A program made the position numbers and the translations under genes. The notes below the pieces were generated by a model that was not told the DNA's origin, did not search any database, and worked only from the letters and a program-made list of their open reading frames with translations. A stretch of 64,000 nt of DNA from Nocardioides silvaticus (GTDB lineage: Bacteria > Actinomycetota > Actinomycetes > Propionibacteriales > Nocardioidaceae): positions 610,973-674,972 of the forward strand of contig NZ_QGDD01000002.1 in NCBI RefSeq assembly GCF_003160695.1. Reading direction: 5' to 3'. Of this stretch, positions 1 through 9,173 are shown one piece after another. Each line of letters starts with the position of its first letter. Position 1 is the stretch's first letter.

Positions 1-22
1 GCATCCGGAGCACGACGCGGGC

Positions 23-28
23 TAGGTT
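23..28 (+). promoter_or_regulatory. -10 element of leaderless-type tldD promoter
   Basis: TAGGTT fits the actinobacterial -10 consensus TANNNT and ends 6 nt before the tldD ATG, so transcription would begin at or next to the start codon. There is no purine-rich ribosome binding site before this ATG. The -35 region is at or outside the window edge and cannot be judged. Confidence 0.5.
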
Positions 29-34
29 CTCCTC

Positions 35-1555
35 ATGCCCGAGGTCGACCCCTCCTTCCTCGCCCTCCCCTACCGCAGGCTCGGTGACGTCGCCCTGGCC
101 CGCGCGTCGGAGCTGGGCGCCGGTCACGCGGACTTCCGGTTCGAGCGGATCCGCTCGCAGCGGATCCTGGTGCGTGACGGAGCGCTGCAAGGCGCGGCCG
201 ATGTCGACACGATCGGTTTCGCGGTGCGTGTGGTCCACGGCGGTGCCTGGGGCTTCGCGTCCGGTGTCGTCCTCACCGAGGACGAGGCGGCCCGGGTCGC
301 CGACACCGCGGTGGCCGTCGCGAAGGTCGCGGCCACGATGACCACCACGCCGGTCGAGCTGGCGCCCGAGCCGGTCCACGACGACGTGACCTGGGTGTCG
401 TCGTACGCCGTCGACCCGTTCGGCGTGCCCACGGCCGACAAGACCGCTGTGCTGGCCGACTGGACGGCGCGGCTGTGCCGGGGCGCTGCGGTCGACCACG
501 CGACCGCGTCGTTCTACGCCGTCCAGGAGAACAAGTACTACGCCGATGTCTCCGGCACCCGCACCACCCAGCAGCGGGTCCGGCTGCAGCCCGGCTTCGA
601 GGCCATGGGCGGCACCTCGGAGGTCTTCGACTCGATGGCGAGCATCGCTCCCCCGGTCGGCCGCGGCTGGGAGTACGTCGTGGGTGGGCCGTCCGACGGT
701 GCCTGGGACTGGGACGCCGAGCTGGACGAGGTGCCTGGGCTGCTGGCCGACAAGCTCAAGGCGCCGAGCGTCGAGGCCGGCCGCTACGACCTGGTGATCC
801 ACCCCTCCAACTTGTGGCTGACCATCCACGAGTCGATCGGCCACGCCACCGAGCTCGACCGGGCGCTCGGCTACGAGGCCAACTACGCCGGCACCAGCTT
901 CGCCACCCCCGACCAGATCGGCACCCTGCGCTACGGCAGCCCGGTCATGCACGTCACCGGGGACCGCACCGTCGAGCACGGCCTGGCGACCATCGGCTAC
1001 GACGACGAGGGCGTGGCGACCCAGCAGTGGGACATCGTGCGCGACGGGACCCTCGTCGGGTTCCAGCTGGACCGGTCGATGGCGGCGCTGATGCCCGAGC
1101 TGAACGCCGGACGCTCCAACGGCTGCGCCTTCGCCGACTCCCCCGGTCACATCCCGATCCAGCGGATGGCCAACGTGTCGCTGCAACCGGACCCGGACGG
1201 CCCCACCACCGAGGACCTGATCGCCCGGGTCGAGCGCGGGATCTACGTCGTCGGCGACAAGTCGTGGTCGATCGACATGCAGCGGTTCAACTTCCAGTTC
1301 ACCGGGCAGCGGTTCTTCCGGATCGTCGACGGCCGGCTGGCCGGCCAGGTGCGCGACGTCGCCTACCAGGCGACGACCACCGACTTCTGGGGATCGATGG
1401 AGGCCGTCGGCGGCCCGGACACGTGGATGCTCGGCGGCGCGTTCAACTGCGGGAAGGCCCAGCCCGGCCAGGTGGCTGCGGTGAGCCACGGCTGCCCGAC
1501 CGCGTTGTTCCGCGACGTGAGGATCCTCAACACCACCGAGGAGGGCGGCCAGTGA
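35..1555 (+). CDS. tldD: TldD-type metallopeptidase subunit
   Basis: Cytosolic zinc peptidase subunit of the TldD/TldE heterodimer, a family that degrades unfolded or modified small peptides. The 506-residue product has the active-site motif HESIGH at residues 265-270 (HExxxH) and a Cys in FNCGK near residue 470 that matches the third metal ligand. Length is slightly above the E. coli protein (481 aa). The ATG at 35 follows a TAGGTT -10 element by 6 nt and has no Shine-Dalgarno, so the mRNA is probably leaderless. The stop overlaps the GTG of the partner gene (GTGA), which indicates translational coupling and a fixed subunit ratio. The physiological substrate in actinobacteria is not known. 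Confidence 0.9.
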   Translation: MPEVDPSFLALPYRRLGDVALARASELGAGHADFRFERIRSQRILVRDGALQGAADVDTIGFAVRVVHGGAWGFASGVVLTEDEAARVADTAVAVAKVAATMTTTPVELAPEPVHDDVTWVSSYAVDPFGVPTADKTAVLADWTARLCRGAAVDHATASFYAVQENKYYADVSGTRTTQQRVRLQPGFEAMGGTSEVFDSMASIAPPVGRGWEYVVGGPSDGAWDWDAELDEVPGLLADKLKAPSVEAGRYDLVIHPSNLWLTIHESIGHATELDRALGYEANYAGTSFATPDQIGTLRYGSPVMHVTGDRTVEHGLATIGYDDEGVATQQWDIVRDGTLVGFQLDRSMAALMPELNAGRSNGCAFADSPGHIPIQRMANVSLQPDPDGPTTEDLIARVERGIYVVGDKSWSIDMQRFNFQFTGQRFFRIVDGRLAGQVRDVAYQATTTDFWGSMEAVGGPDTWMLGGAFNCGKAQPGQVAAVSHGCPTALFRDVRILNTTEEGGQ

Positions 1556-2931
1556 CCCCGCAGGAGCTGGTCGAGCGCGCGCTCGCCGCATCGACGACCG
1601 ACGACTGCCTGGTGATCGTGCGCGACAGCACGAGCGCCAACCTGCGCTGGGCCGGCAACACGCTCACGACCAACGGCCAGATGACGGGCCGCAGCGCCAC
1701 GGTGGTCTCGTTCGTCGCGAAGGACGGCGGGATCGCCGCGGGTTCGACGAGCGGCAGCGCGACCACGACCGACGAGATCGACGCCATCGTCGCAGCCGCC
1801 GACGCCGCCGCGCGAGCGGCCGCACCGGCCGAGGACGACAACCCCCTGGTCCGCGACCGCACCTCGCCCGACTGGGACGAGCCGGCCGTGCCCACCGACA
1901 TCACCGTCTACGACACCGTCGCCCCGGCGCTGGGCGAGGCGTTCGGGCGGGCCGCCGACGCCGGGCGGATCCTCTACGGCTTCGTCGACCACGACGTGAC
2001 CACGACCTACCTCGGGTCCAGCACCGGGCTCCGTCTCCGGCACGTGCAGCCGACCGGGACGTTCACCTGCACCGCCAAGGACGCCGCCCTCACCTCCAGC
2101 GCGTGGGTCGGCGCCGCCACCAGCGACTTCACCGACATCGACCCGCTCGCGCTCGACGACGAGCTCGCCCGTCGGCTCGGTTGGGCCCAGCGGCGGCTCG
2201 ACCTCCCGGCCGGGCGCTACGACACGATCCTGCCGCCCACCTCGCTCGCCGACCTCATGGTCGACACCTACTGGTACGCCGGCGCCCGCGACGCCTGGGA
2301 AGGCCAGTCCGTCTACAGCCAGCGCCCGACCGGCACCCGGATCGGTGAGCGGATCGCCGCAGCCGGGGTGAACCTCGCCTCCGACCCGATGCTCGCCGGC
2401 GCCGAGTCCGCCCCGTTCGTCGCCGTCGGCGCGTCGAGCTCCGACCACTCCGTCTTCGACAACGGGCTGCCGTTGGAGCGCACCGACTGGATCCGCGACG
2501 GCGAGCTCGCCGCCCTCGTGCAGACGCGCCACACCGCAGCGATGACCGGCCAGCCGGCCACGCCGTACGTCGACAACCTGGTGCTCGAGATCGACGGCGC
2601 GACCGGCACCATCGACGACCTCGTCGCCGGCACCGAGCGCGGACTGCTGGTGACGTCCCTCTGGTACATCCGGCTGGTCGACGCCCAGAGCCTGCTGCTC
2701 ACCGGACTGACCCGTGACGGCGTCTACCTCGTGGAGAACGGCGAGATCACCGGCGCGGTCAACAACTTCCGCTGGAACGAGAGCCCGGTCGACCTGCTCG
2801 GCCGGTTCTCGCACGCGTCCGCCTCCACCCGCAGCCTGAGCCGCGAGTGGAGCGACTACTTCCCCCGGACCGTGACCCCAGCCCTACGGATCCCCGACTT
2901 CAACATGTCGAGCGTGTCGCAAGCGACGTGA
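1552..2931 (+). CDS. pmbA: TldE/PmbA-type partner subunit of TldD
   Basis: Non-catalytic partner of TldD (TldE, also called PmbA). The 459-residue protein has the fold-typical N-terminal half and C-terminal glycine-rich segments but no HExxxH motif, as expected for the regulatory subunit that forms the substrate chamber. The GTG start at 1552 overlaps the tldD stop by 4 nt (GTGA). The longer open frame upstream in the same phase lies inside tldD and is only a reading-frame shadow. The gene ends 33 bp before the stop of the convergent alcohol dehydrogenase. The annotation as pmbA/tldE rests on pairing with tldD and overall similarity. Confidence 0.88.
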   Translation: MTPQELVERALAASTTDDCLVIVRDSTSANLRWAGNTLTTNGQMTGRSATVVSFVAKDGGIAAGSTSGSATTTDEIDAIVAAADAAARAAAPAEDDNPLVRDRTSPDWDEPAVPTDITVYDTVAPALGEAFGRAADAGRILYGFVDHDVTTTYLGSSTGLRLRHVQPTGTFTCTAKDAALTSSAWVGAATSDFTDIDPLALDDELARRLGWAQRRLDLPAGRYDTILPPTSLADLMVDTYWYAGARDAWEGQSVYSQRPTGTRIGERIAAAGVNLASDPMLAGAESAPFVAVGASSSDHSVFDNGLPLERTDWIRDGELAALVQTRHTAAMTGQPATPYVDNLVLEIDGATGTIDDLVAGTERGLLVTSLWYIRLVDAQSLLLTGLTRDGVYLVENGEITGAVNNFRWNESPVDLLGRFSHASASTRSLSREWSDYFPRTVTPALRIPDFNMSSVSQAT

Positions 2932-2940
2932 GGCAGGCAG

Positions 2941-2953
2941 CAGCCTCGGGCTG
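2941..2953. terminator. short hairpin between convergent pmbA and alcohol dehydrogenase
   Basis: CAGCC-TCG-GGCTG forms a 5-bp stem in the 33-bp gap between the two convergent stop codons. There is no T tract on either side, so this is at best a weak bidirectional terminator. Location is the main argument. Confidence 0.25.
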
Positions 2954-2964
2954 ACGCCCCTCCG

Positions 2965-4152
2965 TCACGGCCGGAAGACCACCTTGACCATGCCCTCCTC
3001 CTTCTTCTGGAAGTGGCTGTAGGCGCTCGGTGCCTCCTCCAGCGGGAGGTGGTGGGTCGCGAAGCCGTCGACACCGAACGGGTCGTCGTCGACGAGCTTC
3101 GCGAGCAGCTCGTCGGTCCACGCGCGGACGTTCGCCTGCCCCATCCGGAGCTGGACCTGCTTGTCGAAGAGCTGCATCATCGGCATCGGGTCGGCGGCGC
3201 CGCCGTAGACACCCGAGATCGAGATGGTGCCGCCGCGGCGGACGGCGTCGATCGCGGTGTAGAGGGCCGCGAGCCGGTCCAGGCCGGCGTTCTTCATCAG
3301 CGGCTCGGCGACGGCGTCGGGGAGCATGCCGGCGAACTTCTGGACCAGGCCGGCAGCGGGCGACCCGTGCGCCTCCATGCCGACCGCGTCGATCACCGAG
3401 TCCGGGCCCCGTCCGTCGGTGGACTCCCGGACGACGTCGGCGACACCGCCGACCTGCTCCGCCTCGTCGAGGTCGAGCGGCTCTGCTCCGAAGGCTGCGA
3501 CCCTGGCGAGTCGCTCGGGGATGCGGTCGACCGAGATCACGCGGTAGCCGGCCTCGACCCCCATCCGTGCGGCCATGTCGCCGATCGGGCCGGCTCCGAG
3601 CACGAGCAACGTCCCGCCGTCGGGGACGGCCGCATACTTCACCGCCTGCCAGGCGGTGGGCAGAACGTCGGAGAGGAACAGGAACCGGTCGTCGTCGTGC
3701 TCGTGCGGCACCTTGACCGGGAGGAAGTCGGCATAGGGCACCCGCAGGTACTCGGCCTGACCGCCGGGGACCTGGCCGTAGAGCTTGCTGTAGCCGAAGA
3801 AGCTGGCCCCGGTGCCGTGCTCGTGGTTCTGGGTCGTCTCGCACTGGCTGTAGAGGTTCTGCTCGCACATCCAGCAGGAGCCGCAGCACACGTTGAAAGG
3901 CACTACGACCCGGTCACCGACGGCGAGGTCGGTGACATCGGCGCCGACCTCCTCGACGATACCCATGGGTTCGTGCCCGACCACGTCGCCGGATTCCATG
4001 AACGGCGCCAACGTCTCGTAGAGGTGCAGGTCGGACCCGCACAGCCCGGTCGAGGTCACCTTGATGATCGCGTCCGTCGGCTGCTCGATCCGTGGGTCCG
4101 GGACCTCCTCGACCCTCATGTCGTGGACTCCCTGCCACGTCACTGCCTTCAT
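2965..4152 (-). CDS. zinc-dependent alcohol/formaldehyde dehydrogenase-like protein
   Basis: Medium-chain dehydrogenase/reductase that oxidises an alcohol or hydroxymethyl adduct with NAD(P). The 395-residue product shows the catalytic zinc region GLCGSDLHLYE, the GHEPMG motif, the structural-zinc cysteine cluster CCGSCWMCEQNLYSQC, and a Rossmann motif VLGAGPIGDMAA. The spacing and extra insertions resemble the glutathione-independent formaldehyde dehydrogenase-like subgroup rather than simple ethanol dehydrogenases. I chose the ATG at 4152 (MKAVTWQG) because family members begin this way. The reading frame extends 27 codons further upstream, but that extension is not conserved-looking. It is convergent with pmbA and lies downstream of gcvP on the same strand with an 84-bp gap. 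Substrate is undetermined. Confidence 0.85.
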   Translation of the reverse strand: MKAVTWQGVHDMRVEEVPDPRIEQPTDAIIKVTSTGLCGSDLHLYETLAPFMESGDVVGHEPMGIVEEVGADVTDLAVGDRVVVPFNVCCGSCWMCEQNLYSQCETTQNHEHGTGASFFGYSKLYGQVPGGQAEYLRVPYADFLPVKVPHEHDDDRFLFLSDVLPTAWQAVKYAAVPDGGTLLVLGAGPIGDMAARMGVEAGYRVISVDRIPERLARVAAFGAEPLDLDEAEQVGGVADVVRESTDGRGPDSVIDAVGMEAHGSPAAGLVQKFAGMLPDAVAEPLMKNAGLDRLAALYTAIDAVRRGGTISISGVYGGAADPMPMMQLFDKQVQLRMGQANVRAWTDELLAKLVDDDPFGVDGFATHHLPLEEAPSAYSHFQKKEEGMVKVVFRP

Positions 4153-4236
4153 GGATGGACCCGCTTTCCGTCGAGGTACGCGATCTCCTGCGCTGTCCCC
4201 CGGCAGATACCCCGCCCCCGGCGGCCCATCCACTCG

Positions 4237-7122
4237 TCAGTCGGCGTAGGCCTCCACCGGCGGGCAGGAGCAGACCAGGTTGCGGTCGCCGTAGGCCTGG
4301 TCGATGCGCGCCACCGGCGGCCAGTACTTGTCACCTGCGTCGTTCGACCCGGTGATGCCGGCCGGGAACACCGCCTCCTCCCGGCTGTAGACGCGGTCCC
4401 ACACCCCCACCAGGTGGCGGGCGGTGTGCGGCGCCTGGCGCAGCGGGCTGTCCTCGACGGCCCACTCCCCCGACGCGACCCTGTCGATCTCGCCCCTGAT
4501 GGCGGCCATCGCGTCGCAGAACCGGTCGATCTCGGTGAGGTCCTCGGACTCCGTCGGCTCGACCATCAGCGTCCCGGCCACGGGGAACGACATCGTCGGC
4601 GCGTGGAAGCCGTAGTCGATGAGCCGCTTGGCGACGTCGTCGACGGTGACCCCCGTCTGCTTGGTGATCTCGCGCAGGTCGAGGATGCACTCGTGGGCGA
4701 CCAGGCCGGTCTCGCCGCGGTAGAGGACCGGGAAGTGCTCCCCCAGCCGCGCCGCGACGTAGTTGGCCGACAGCACCGCGACCGCCGTGGCACGGGTCAG
4801 GCCCTCGCCACCCATCAGCCGCACGTAGGCCCACGAGATGGGCAGGATGCCGCTGGAGCCGTACGGCGCCGCGCTGATCGCCCCCACGCCGTCGCGCTTC
4901 GCCTCCTCCGGGTGCATCGGGTGCGAGGGCAGGTACGGCGCGAGGTGGGCGCGCACCGCGACCGGTCCCACGCCCGGGCCCCCGCCGCCGTGCGGGATGC
5001 AGAACGTCTTGTGCAGGTTGAGGTGGGAGACGTCGCCGCCGAACTGGCCGGGCTTGGCGTACCCGAGCAGCGCGTTGAAGTTCGCGCCGTCGATGTAGAC
5101 CTGGCCGCCGTGCTCGTGGACGATCTCGCACAGCTCGGCGATGTCCTCCTCGTAGACCCCGTGGGTCGACGGGTAGGTGACCATGATCGCCGCCAGCGTG
5201 TCGGCGTGCTCCTCGCACCTCGCCCGCAGGTCGGCCAGGTCGACGGTGCCGTCGCCCTCCGCCTTCACCACGACGACCTGCATCCCGGCCATCACCGCCG
5301 AGGCCGGGTTGGTGCCGTGGGCCGATGACGGGATCAGGCAGACCCGACGCTGGTGGTCACCGTTGGCGTCGTGGTAGGCGCGGATGGCGAGCATCCCCGC
5401 GAACTCGCCCTGGGAGCCGGCGTTGGGCTGGATGCTGACCTTGTCGTAGCCGGTCACCTCGGCCAGCCACTCCTCGAGCTGGTCGACCAGTCGGCGGTAG
5501 CCCTCGGCGTCCTCGGCCGGCACGAACGGGTGCAGGTCGGCGAAGCCCGGCAGCGACACCGGCTCCATCTCGGTGGTCGCGTTGAGCTTCATCGTGCAGG
5601 AGCCGAGCGGGATCATGCCCCGGTCGAGCGCGTAGTCGCGGCTCGACAGCCGGTGCAGGTAGCGGAGCATCGACGTCTCGTTGTGGTGGGTGTTGAAGAC
5701 CGGGTGGGTCAGGAAGTCGGTCGTGCGGCGCAGGTCGGTGGGCAGCGCCTCGCCGGTCGAGCGGTCGAGGTCGTCCACGTCGACGGCCTCGACGCCGAAC
5801 GCGCGGAGCACCACCGCCACCGTCGCGCGGTCGGTGCTCTCCGACGTCGACAGCCCGACCGTGTCGGCGTCGACGAGCCGCAGGTGCACGCCCTCGTCGC
5901 GGGCGGCGGCGACCACGGCGGCCGCGCGACCCGGCACCGGCACCGTCAGGGTGTCGAAGAACCGGTCGTGCAGCGGCGGGAGGCCGGCGTCGCTCAGCGC
6001 CCGGGCCAGCACGGCGGCGTACCGGTGGGTGCGGGTCGCGATCTGCCGCAGGCCCTCGGGTCCGTGGTAGACGGCGTACATCGACGCGGTCACGGCGAGC
6101 AGCACCTGGGCAGTGCAGATGTTGGAGGTCGCCTTGTCGCGCCGGATGTGCTGCTCGCGGGTCTGCAGGGCGAGCCGGTATGCCGGGCGCCCCTCCGCGT
6201 CGAGCGAGACGCCGACCAGCCGGCCCGGCAGCTGCCGCTCCAACCCTGCGCTCACGCTCATGAAGCCGGCGTGCGGGCCGCCGTAGAACAGTGGGACGCC
6301 GAAGCGCTGACTGGAGCCGACGACGACGTCGGCTCCGAGCGATCCGGGGGACGCCAGCAGCGTGAGGGCCAGCAGGTCGGCCGCGACGATGGCAAGGCCG
6401 CCGCGCTCGTGCACGGACTCGATGAGCGGCCTCGGGTCGAGCACCCGTCCCGAGGCGCCGGGGTACTGGATGAGGACGCCGGCGACGTCGCCGTCCGGCA
6501 GTCCCTCGGTCAGGTCGGCGACGACGACCTCGGTGCCGATCGCCTCGGCCCGGGTGCGCACCACGTCGATCGTCTGCGGCAGCGCGTCGGCGTCGATGAC
6601 GACCGGGCCCTTCGCGCTCCGCTGGGCACGGTGCACGAGAGCGAGCGCCTCGGCGGCGGCGGTGCCTTCGTCGAGCAGCGACGAGCCCGCGATCGGGAGA
6701 CCGGTGAGGTCGCTGACCATCGTCTGGAAGTTGAGGAGGGCCTCGAGCCGACCCTGCGAGATCTCCGGCTGGTACGGCGTGTAGGCGGTGTACCAGCTCG
6801 GGTCCTCGAGCACGTTGCGCCGGATCACGGGCGGCGTCACCGTGGCGTGGTAGCCCAGTCCGATCATCGGCTCACCGGGCCGGTTGGCGCCGGCCAGTCC
6901 GCGCAGCTCCTCGGCGACCGCGGCCTCGCTCAGCGCCGCCGGCAGCTCCAGCGGCGCCGACGTCTGGATGCCCGCCGGCACGGCTGCCTGCATCAGCGCG
7001 CCGACCGAGTCGTAGCCGAGGCGGTCGAGCATCGCAGCGACCGCGGCCTCGTCCGGCCCCAGGTGGCGATCGACGAACGGGAGGGCCCCGTCGAGCTCGG
7101 ACAGCGTGGGGAGGTCGGACAA
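4237..7122 (-). CDS. gcvP: glycine dehydrogenase (decarboxylating), P protein
   Basis: PLP enzyme that decarboxylates glycine and transfers the aminomethyl group to the lipoyl arm of GcvH. The 961-residue single-chain form fuses the two P-protein halves. The PLP lysine lies in [18 protein letters not shown], about residue 700, followed by the glycine-rich loop. The start is a TTG at 7122, preceded at about 6 nt by GAGGAG. Expression is probably switched by the glycine riboswitch in its 160-nt leader. gcvH lies 4 kb away in the neighbouring operon, and gcvT is not in this window, so the cleavage system is split. Orthologous position: Rv1832 next to the Rv1826-Rv1830 block. Confidence 0.97.
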   Translation of the reverse strand: MSDLPTLSELDGALPFVDRHLGPDEAAVAAMLDRLGYDSVGALMQAAVPAGIQTSAPLELPAALSEAAVAEELRGLAGANRPGEPMIGLGYHATVTPPVIRRNVLEDPSWYTAYTPYQPEISQGRLEALLNFQTMVSDLTGLPIAGSSLLDEGTAAAEALALVHRAQRSAKGPVVIDADALPQTIDVVRTRAEAIGTEVVVADLTEGLPDGDVAGVLIQYPGASGRVLDPRPLIESVHERGGLAIVAADLLALTLLASPGSLGADVVVGSSQRFGVPLFYGGPHAGFMSVSAGLERQLPGRLVGVSLDAEGRPAYRLALQTREQHIRRDKATSNICTAQVLLAVTASMYAVYHGPEGLRQIATRTHRYAAVLARALSDAGLPPLHDRFFDTLTVPVPGRAAAVVAAARDEGVHLRLVDADTVGLSTSESTDRATVAVVLRAFGVEAVDVDDLDRSTGEALPTDLRRTTDFLTHPVFNTHHNETSMLRYLHRLSSRDYALDRGMIPLGSCTMKLNATTEMEPVSLPGFADLHPFVPAEDAEGYRRLVDQLEEWLAEVTGYDKVSIQPNAGSQGEFAGMLAIRAYHDANGDHQRRVCLIPSSAHGTNPASAVMAGMQVVVVKAEGDGTVDLADLRARCEEHADTLAAIMVTYPSTHGVYEEDIAELCEIVHEHGGQVYIDGANFNALLGYAKPGQFGGDVSHLNLHKTFCIPHGGGGPGVGPVAVRAHLAPYLPSHPMHPEEAKRDGVGAISAAPYGSSGILPISWAYVRLMGGEGLTRATAVAVLSANYVAARLGEHFPVLYRGETGLVAHECILDLREITKQTGVTVDDVAKRLIDYGFHAPTMSFPVAGTLMVEPTESEDLTEIDRFCDAMAAIRGEIDRVASGEWAVEDSPLRQAPHTARHLVGVWDRVYSREEAVFPAGITGSNDAGDKYWPPVARIDQAYGDRNLVCSCPPVEAYAD

Positions 7123-7164
7123 GGAAGGCTCCTCGGGATCGGTCGATCTCGTCGCCCTCCCCCT

Positions 7165-7285
7165 CTGTCACCGCAACGCCGCGGTTCCACAGTCGCCCGG
7201 CCGCGCGGTCCTGGTGCCTGAGAGGTTCCGGGGAGGATTTGCCCCTTCGGCGCTGGGTCGAGGCCCAGACTCTCCCGCGCGGGAT
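7165..7285 (-). ncRNA. glycine riboswitch in the gcvP leader
   Basis: Read on the minus strand, the segment begins with a GGGAGAG strand, continues through GCGCCGAAGGGGCAA, and then CCCCGGAACCTCTCAGGCACC. These are the hallmark conserved blocks of the glycine aptamer, and GGAGAG pairs with CTCTC. A second, shorter GC-rich block follows (GGACCGCGCGGCCGGGCGA, then GACTGTGGAACCGCGG) and looks like a partial or ghost second aptamer rather than a full tandem. The element sits directly between the promoter and gcvP. In this gene context glycine binding normally turns gcv genes on. Edges are approximate. Confidence 0.9.
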
Positions 7286-7295
7286 CAGCACATCG

Positions 7296-7301
7296 AGACT
7301 A
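7296..7301 (-). promoter_or_regulatory. -10 element of the gcvP riboswitch transcript
   Basis: TAGTCT (minus strand) fits TANNNT and lies about 10 nt before the first paired strand of the glycine aptamer. A transcript from here would carry the whole aptamer. No good -35 is visible at the expected distance. Confidence 0.45.
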
Positions 7302-7352
7302 TCAGCCGCGACCCCGGGTACCGGAACTCCTTCGGCGAGTGAGGGAGGAACC

Positions 7353-8420
7353 ATGCGGGTGGCGATCACGGGCGCCAGCGGCAACCTCGGGTCGGCGTTG
7401 CTCCGTCGTCTCAGCGGCTCCGGCGAGCACGAGCTGGTCGGGGTGGCGCGACGAGTGCCTGCCGAGGAGCTCGCGGGCCCGGGCGTCCGCTGGGTGTCGG
7501 TCGACCTCACCGAGGAGCGTGACGTCCCCGCGCTGCGCGCTGCGTTCGAGGGCGCGGACGCCGTGGTGCACCTGGCCTGGGGCTTCCAACCGTCCCACAA
7601 CGAGCGCTACCTCGAGGAGCTGGCCCTGGGCGGCACTCGGCGGGTGATCGACGCCGTCGCCGCCACGGCGGTGCCGCACCTGGTGCACCTGTCCTCGATC
7701 GGCGCGTACTCGGCGAAGGCCGACGACCAGCCGGTCGACGAGAGCTGGCCGACCGGCGGCATCGACAGCTCCTGGTACGGCCGCACCAAGTCCGCCGCGG
7801 AGCGGATGCTCGACGCGCACGAGGCCGCCGGCCACGGCACCGTCGTCACCCGGATGCGGCCCGGCATCGTCGGGCAGCGACGCGCCGGCAGCGCGCTGCT
7901 CCGGTACGGAGTGCCCGGGCTGGTCCCGGCCCGCGCGCTCGGTTGGCTGCCGGTCCTGCCGATGGACCGCGGGCTCCGGATGCCGCTGGTGCACAGCGAC
8001 GACGTCGCCGCCGCGATCGAGTCCGCGCTGGTGCAACGAGCGGGAGGTGCGTTCAACCTGGCGGCCGACCCGCCCCTGACGACCGAGCACATCGCGCGGG
8101 CGCTCGGTGCCCGACCCGTGCACGTGCCGGCCGCGGTGCTGCGGCCGATGATGGCCGCGGCCTGGCACGCGCGGCTCCAGCAGGTCGACCCCGGCTGGCT
8201 CGACCTGGCTTTCGGGCTGCCCCTCCTCGACTCCTCCCGCGCCCGGCGCGAGCTGGGCTGGGCTCCGACCAAGGACGCGGTGTCCGTCTTCGAGGAGACC
8301 CTCGAGGGCATGCGGAGCGCCGCGTCGGACCGAAGTGCAGTGCTGCGCCCGCGGTCGGTCACGGCGCAGCTGGCCACCGCCGTCCGGCGGGGCCCGGTCA
8401 GCAGCCGGGAGCGACCCTAG
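7353..8420 (+). CDS. NAD-dependent epimerase/dehydratase family protein
   Basis: Extended short-chain dehydrogenase of the nucleotide-sugar epimerase type. The 355-residue product opens with MRVAITGASGNLGSALLRR, whose GASGNLG is the NAD-binding glycine motif, and has the catalytic YGRTK (YxxxK) around residue 145 after the LSSIGAYS segment. I start at the ATG at 7353 because GGGAGGAA lies 3-10 nt upstream. The open frame extends 38 codons further upstream through the riboswitch region and is not coding there. It is divergent from gcvP and convergent with the merR gene, leaving only 2 bp between the stops. Substrate is unknown. These proteins often act on sugar nucleotides or as SDR-type reductases. 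Confidence 0.82.
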   Translation: MRVAITGASGNLGSALLRRLSGSGEHELVGVARRVPAEELAGPGVRWVSVDLTEERDVPALRAAFEGADAVVHLAWGFQPSHNERYLEELALGGTRRVIDAVAATAVPHLVHLSSIGAYSAKADDQPVDESWPTGGIDSSWYGRTKSAAERMLDAHEAAGHGTVVTRMRPGIVGQRRAGSALLRYGVPGLVPARALGWLPVLPMDRGLRMPLVHSDDVAAAIESALVQRAGGAFNLAADPPLTTEHIARALGARPVHVPAAVLRPMMAAAWHARLQQVDPGWLDLAFGLPLLDSSRARRELGWAPTKDAVSVFEETLEGMRSAASDRSAVLRPRSVTAQLATAVRRGPVSSRERP

Positions 8421-8422
8421 GG

Positions 8423-9022
8423 TCAGCCGGCGTTGCGGGCCGCGCGACGCGCAGCCAGCTCGTCACCGGCGGCCGGCTCGGCCGACTCGGCGGGCTCCTG
8501 CGCGGCGTGCTCGCTGGGCAGCTCGGCGAGGGTGCCCTCGATCTCGCGCCAGACGCCGCCGATGGCGATGCCGAACACGCCCTGGCCGCCCTGCAGCAGG
8601 TCGATGACCTCGTCGTTGCTGGTGCAGTAGTAGACCGAGGCGCCGTCGCTCATCAGCGTGACCTGGGTGAGGTCGTCGGTGCCGCGCTCGCGCAGGTGGG
8701 TGACGGCGGTGCGGATCTGCTGCAGCGAGATGCCCGCGTCGAGGAGCCGCTTGATCACCTTGAGGATGAGGATGTCGCGGAAGCTGTAGAGCCGCTGCGA
8801 CCCGCTGCCGGTGGCGCTGCGCACGCTGGGCTCGATCAGGCCGGTGCGGGCCCAGTAGTCGAGCTGCCGGTAGGTGATGCCGGCGGCGTTGCAGGCGGTC
8901 GGACCGCGGTAGCCCAGGTCGCTCGGGAGCGGCGACACGTCGTCGGTGAAGAGCAGGCCCTGCTCCTCGGCGACGCCGGCGGCGACGTCAGCAGCCTGGC
9001 TGTCGGGCTGGTGCTCGTTCAC
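8423..9022 (-). CDS. MerR family regulator (Rv1830-like)
   Basis: 199-residue DNA-binding regulator. The winged-helix MerR domain covers about residues 45-120, with TYRQLDYWARTGLIEPS as the recognition region followed by RLYSFRDILILKVIKRLLDAG. The C-terminal part has no recognised ligand domain and ends in a low-complexity Ala/Glu tail. The GTG start at 9022 is preceded by GGAGGA. A TTGACC/TACCTT promoter with an 18-bp spacer lies upstream at 9079-9108, and a palindrome at 9138 could be its own or FtsR's operator. It is the last gene of the Rv1822-Rv1830-like block. The mycobacterial homologue is linked to growth and envelope control, but no function can be assigned here from sequence alone. 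Confidence 0.88.
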   Translation of the reverse strand: MNEHQPDSQAADVAAGVAEEQGLLFTDDVSPLPSDLGYRGPTACNAAGITYRQLDYWARTGLIEPSVRSATGSGSQRLYSFRDILILKVIKRLLDAGISLQQIRTAVTHLRERGTDDLTQVTLMSDGASVYYCTSNDEVIDLLQGGQGVFGIAIGGVWREIEGTLAELPSEHAAQEPAESAEPAAGDELAARRAARNAG

Positions 9023-9053
9023 GCGGTCCTCCGGTGGAGTGGTGGTCTGGCGC

Positions 9054-9071
9054 CGGCCCCTTCCGGGGCCG
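9054..9071 (-). promoter_or_regulatory. hairpin in the merR 5' leader
   Basis: CGGCCCC-TTCC-GGGGCCG is a perfect 7-bp inverted repeat with a 4-nt loop. It lies between the predicted transcription start near 9072 and the merR ribosome binding site near 9030. It could stabilise the leader or affect translation. There is no U tract, so it is not a clear terminator. Confidence 0.35.
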
Positions 9072-9078
9072 ACACATC

Positions 9079-9108
9079 AAGGTACGGCGCGGTGCGAGCC
9101 ATGGTCAA
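9079..9108 (-). promoter_or_regulatory. promoter of merR (Rv1830-like) gene
   Basis: On the minus strand TTGACC (9103-9108) and TACCTT (9079-9084) are separated by 18 bp, a good housekeeping sigma-factor promoter. The gene start is 57 nt downstream of the -10. This suggests merR can be transcribed separately from the genes upstream of it. Confidence 0.6.
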
Positions 9109-9137
9109 AGACCCTCACCCGGCGTGTCGCAACTCTC

Positions 9138-9154
9138 ACCCTCCAGTTGAGGGT
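9138..9154. promoter_or_regulatory. palindromic operator candidate ACCCTC-N5-GAGGGT
   Basis: A perfect 6-bp inverted repeat with a 5-nt spacer lies 30 bp upstream of the merR -35 element and within 20 bp of the bfn stop. The half-site GAGGGT is repeated in the same orientation nearby (GGGTGAGGGTC, minus strand). MerR-type dimers bind such sites. FtsR and the adjacent MerR are the obvious candidates, by location only. Confidence 0.35.
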
Positions 9155-9173
9155 TAGTGGGCGCCGGTACGGC

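Noticed and set aside
3013..5328. 771-codon plus-strand open frame opposite the alcohol dehydrogenase and gcvP
   Set aside because: It is an antisense shadow produced by high GC; the translation is Arg/Pro/Val-rich and matches no family, while both minus-strand genes are clear.
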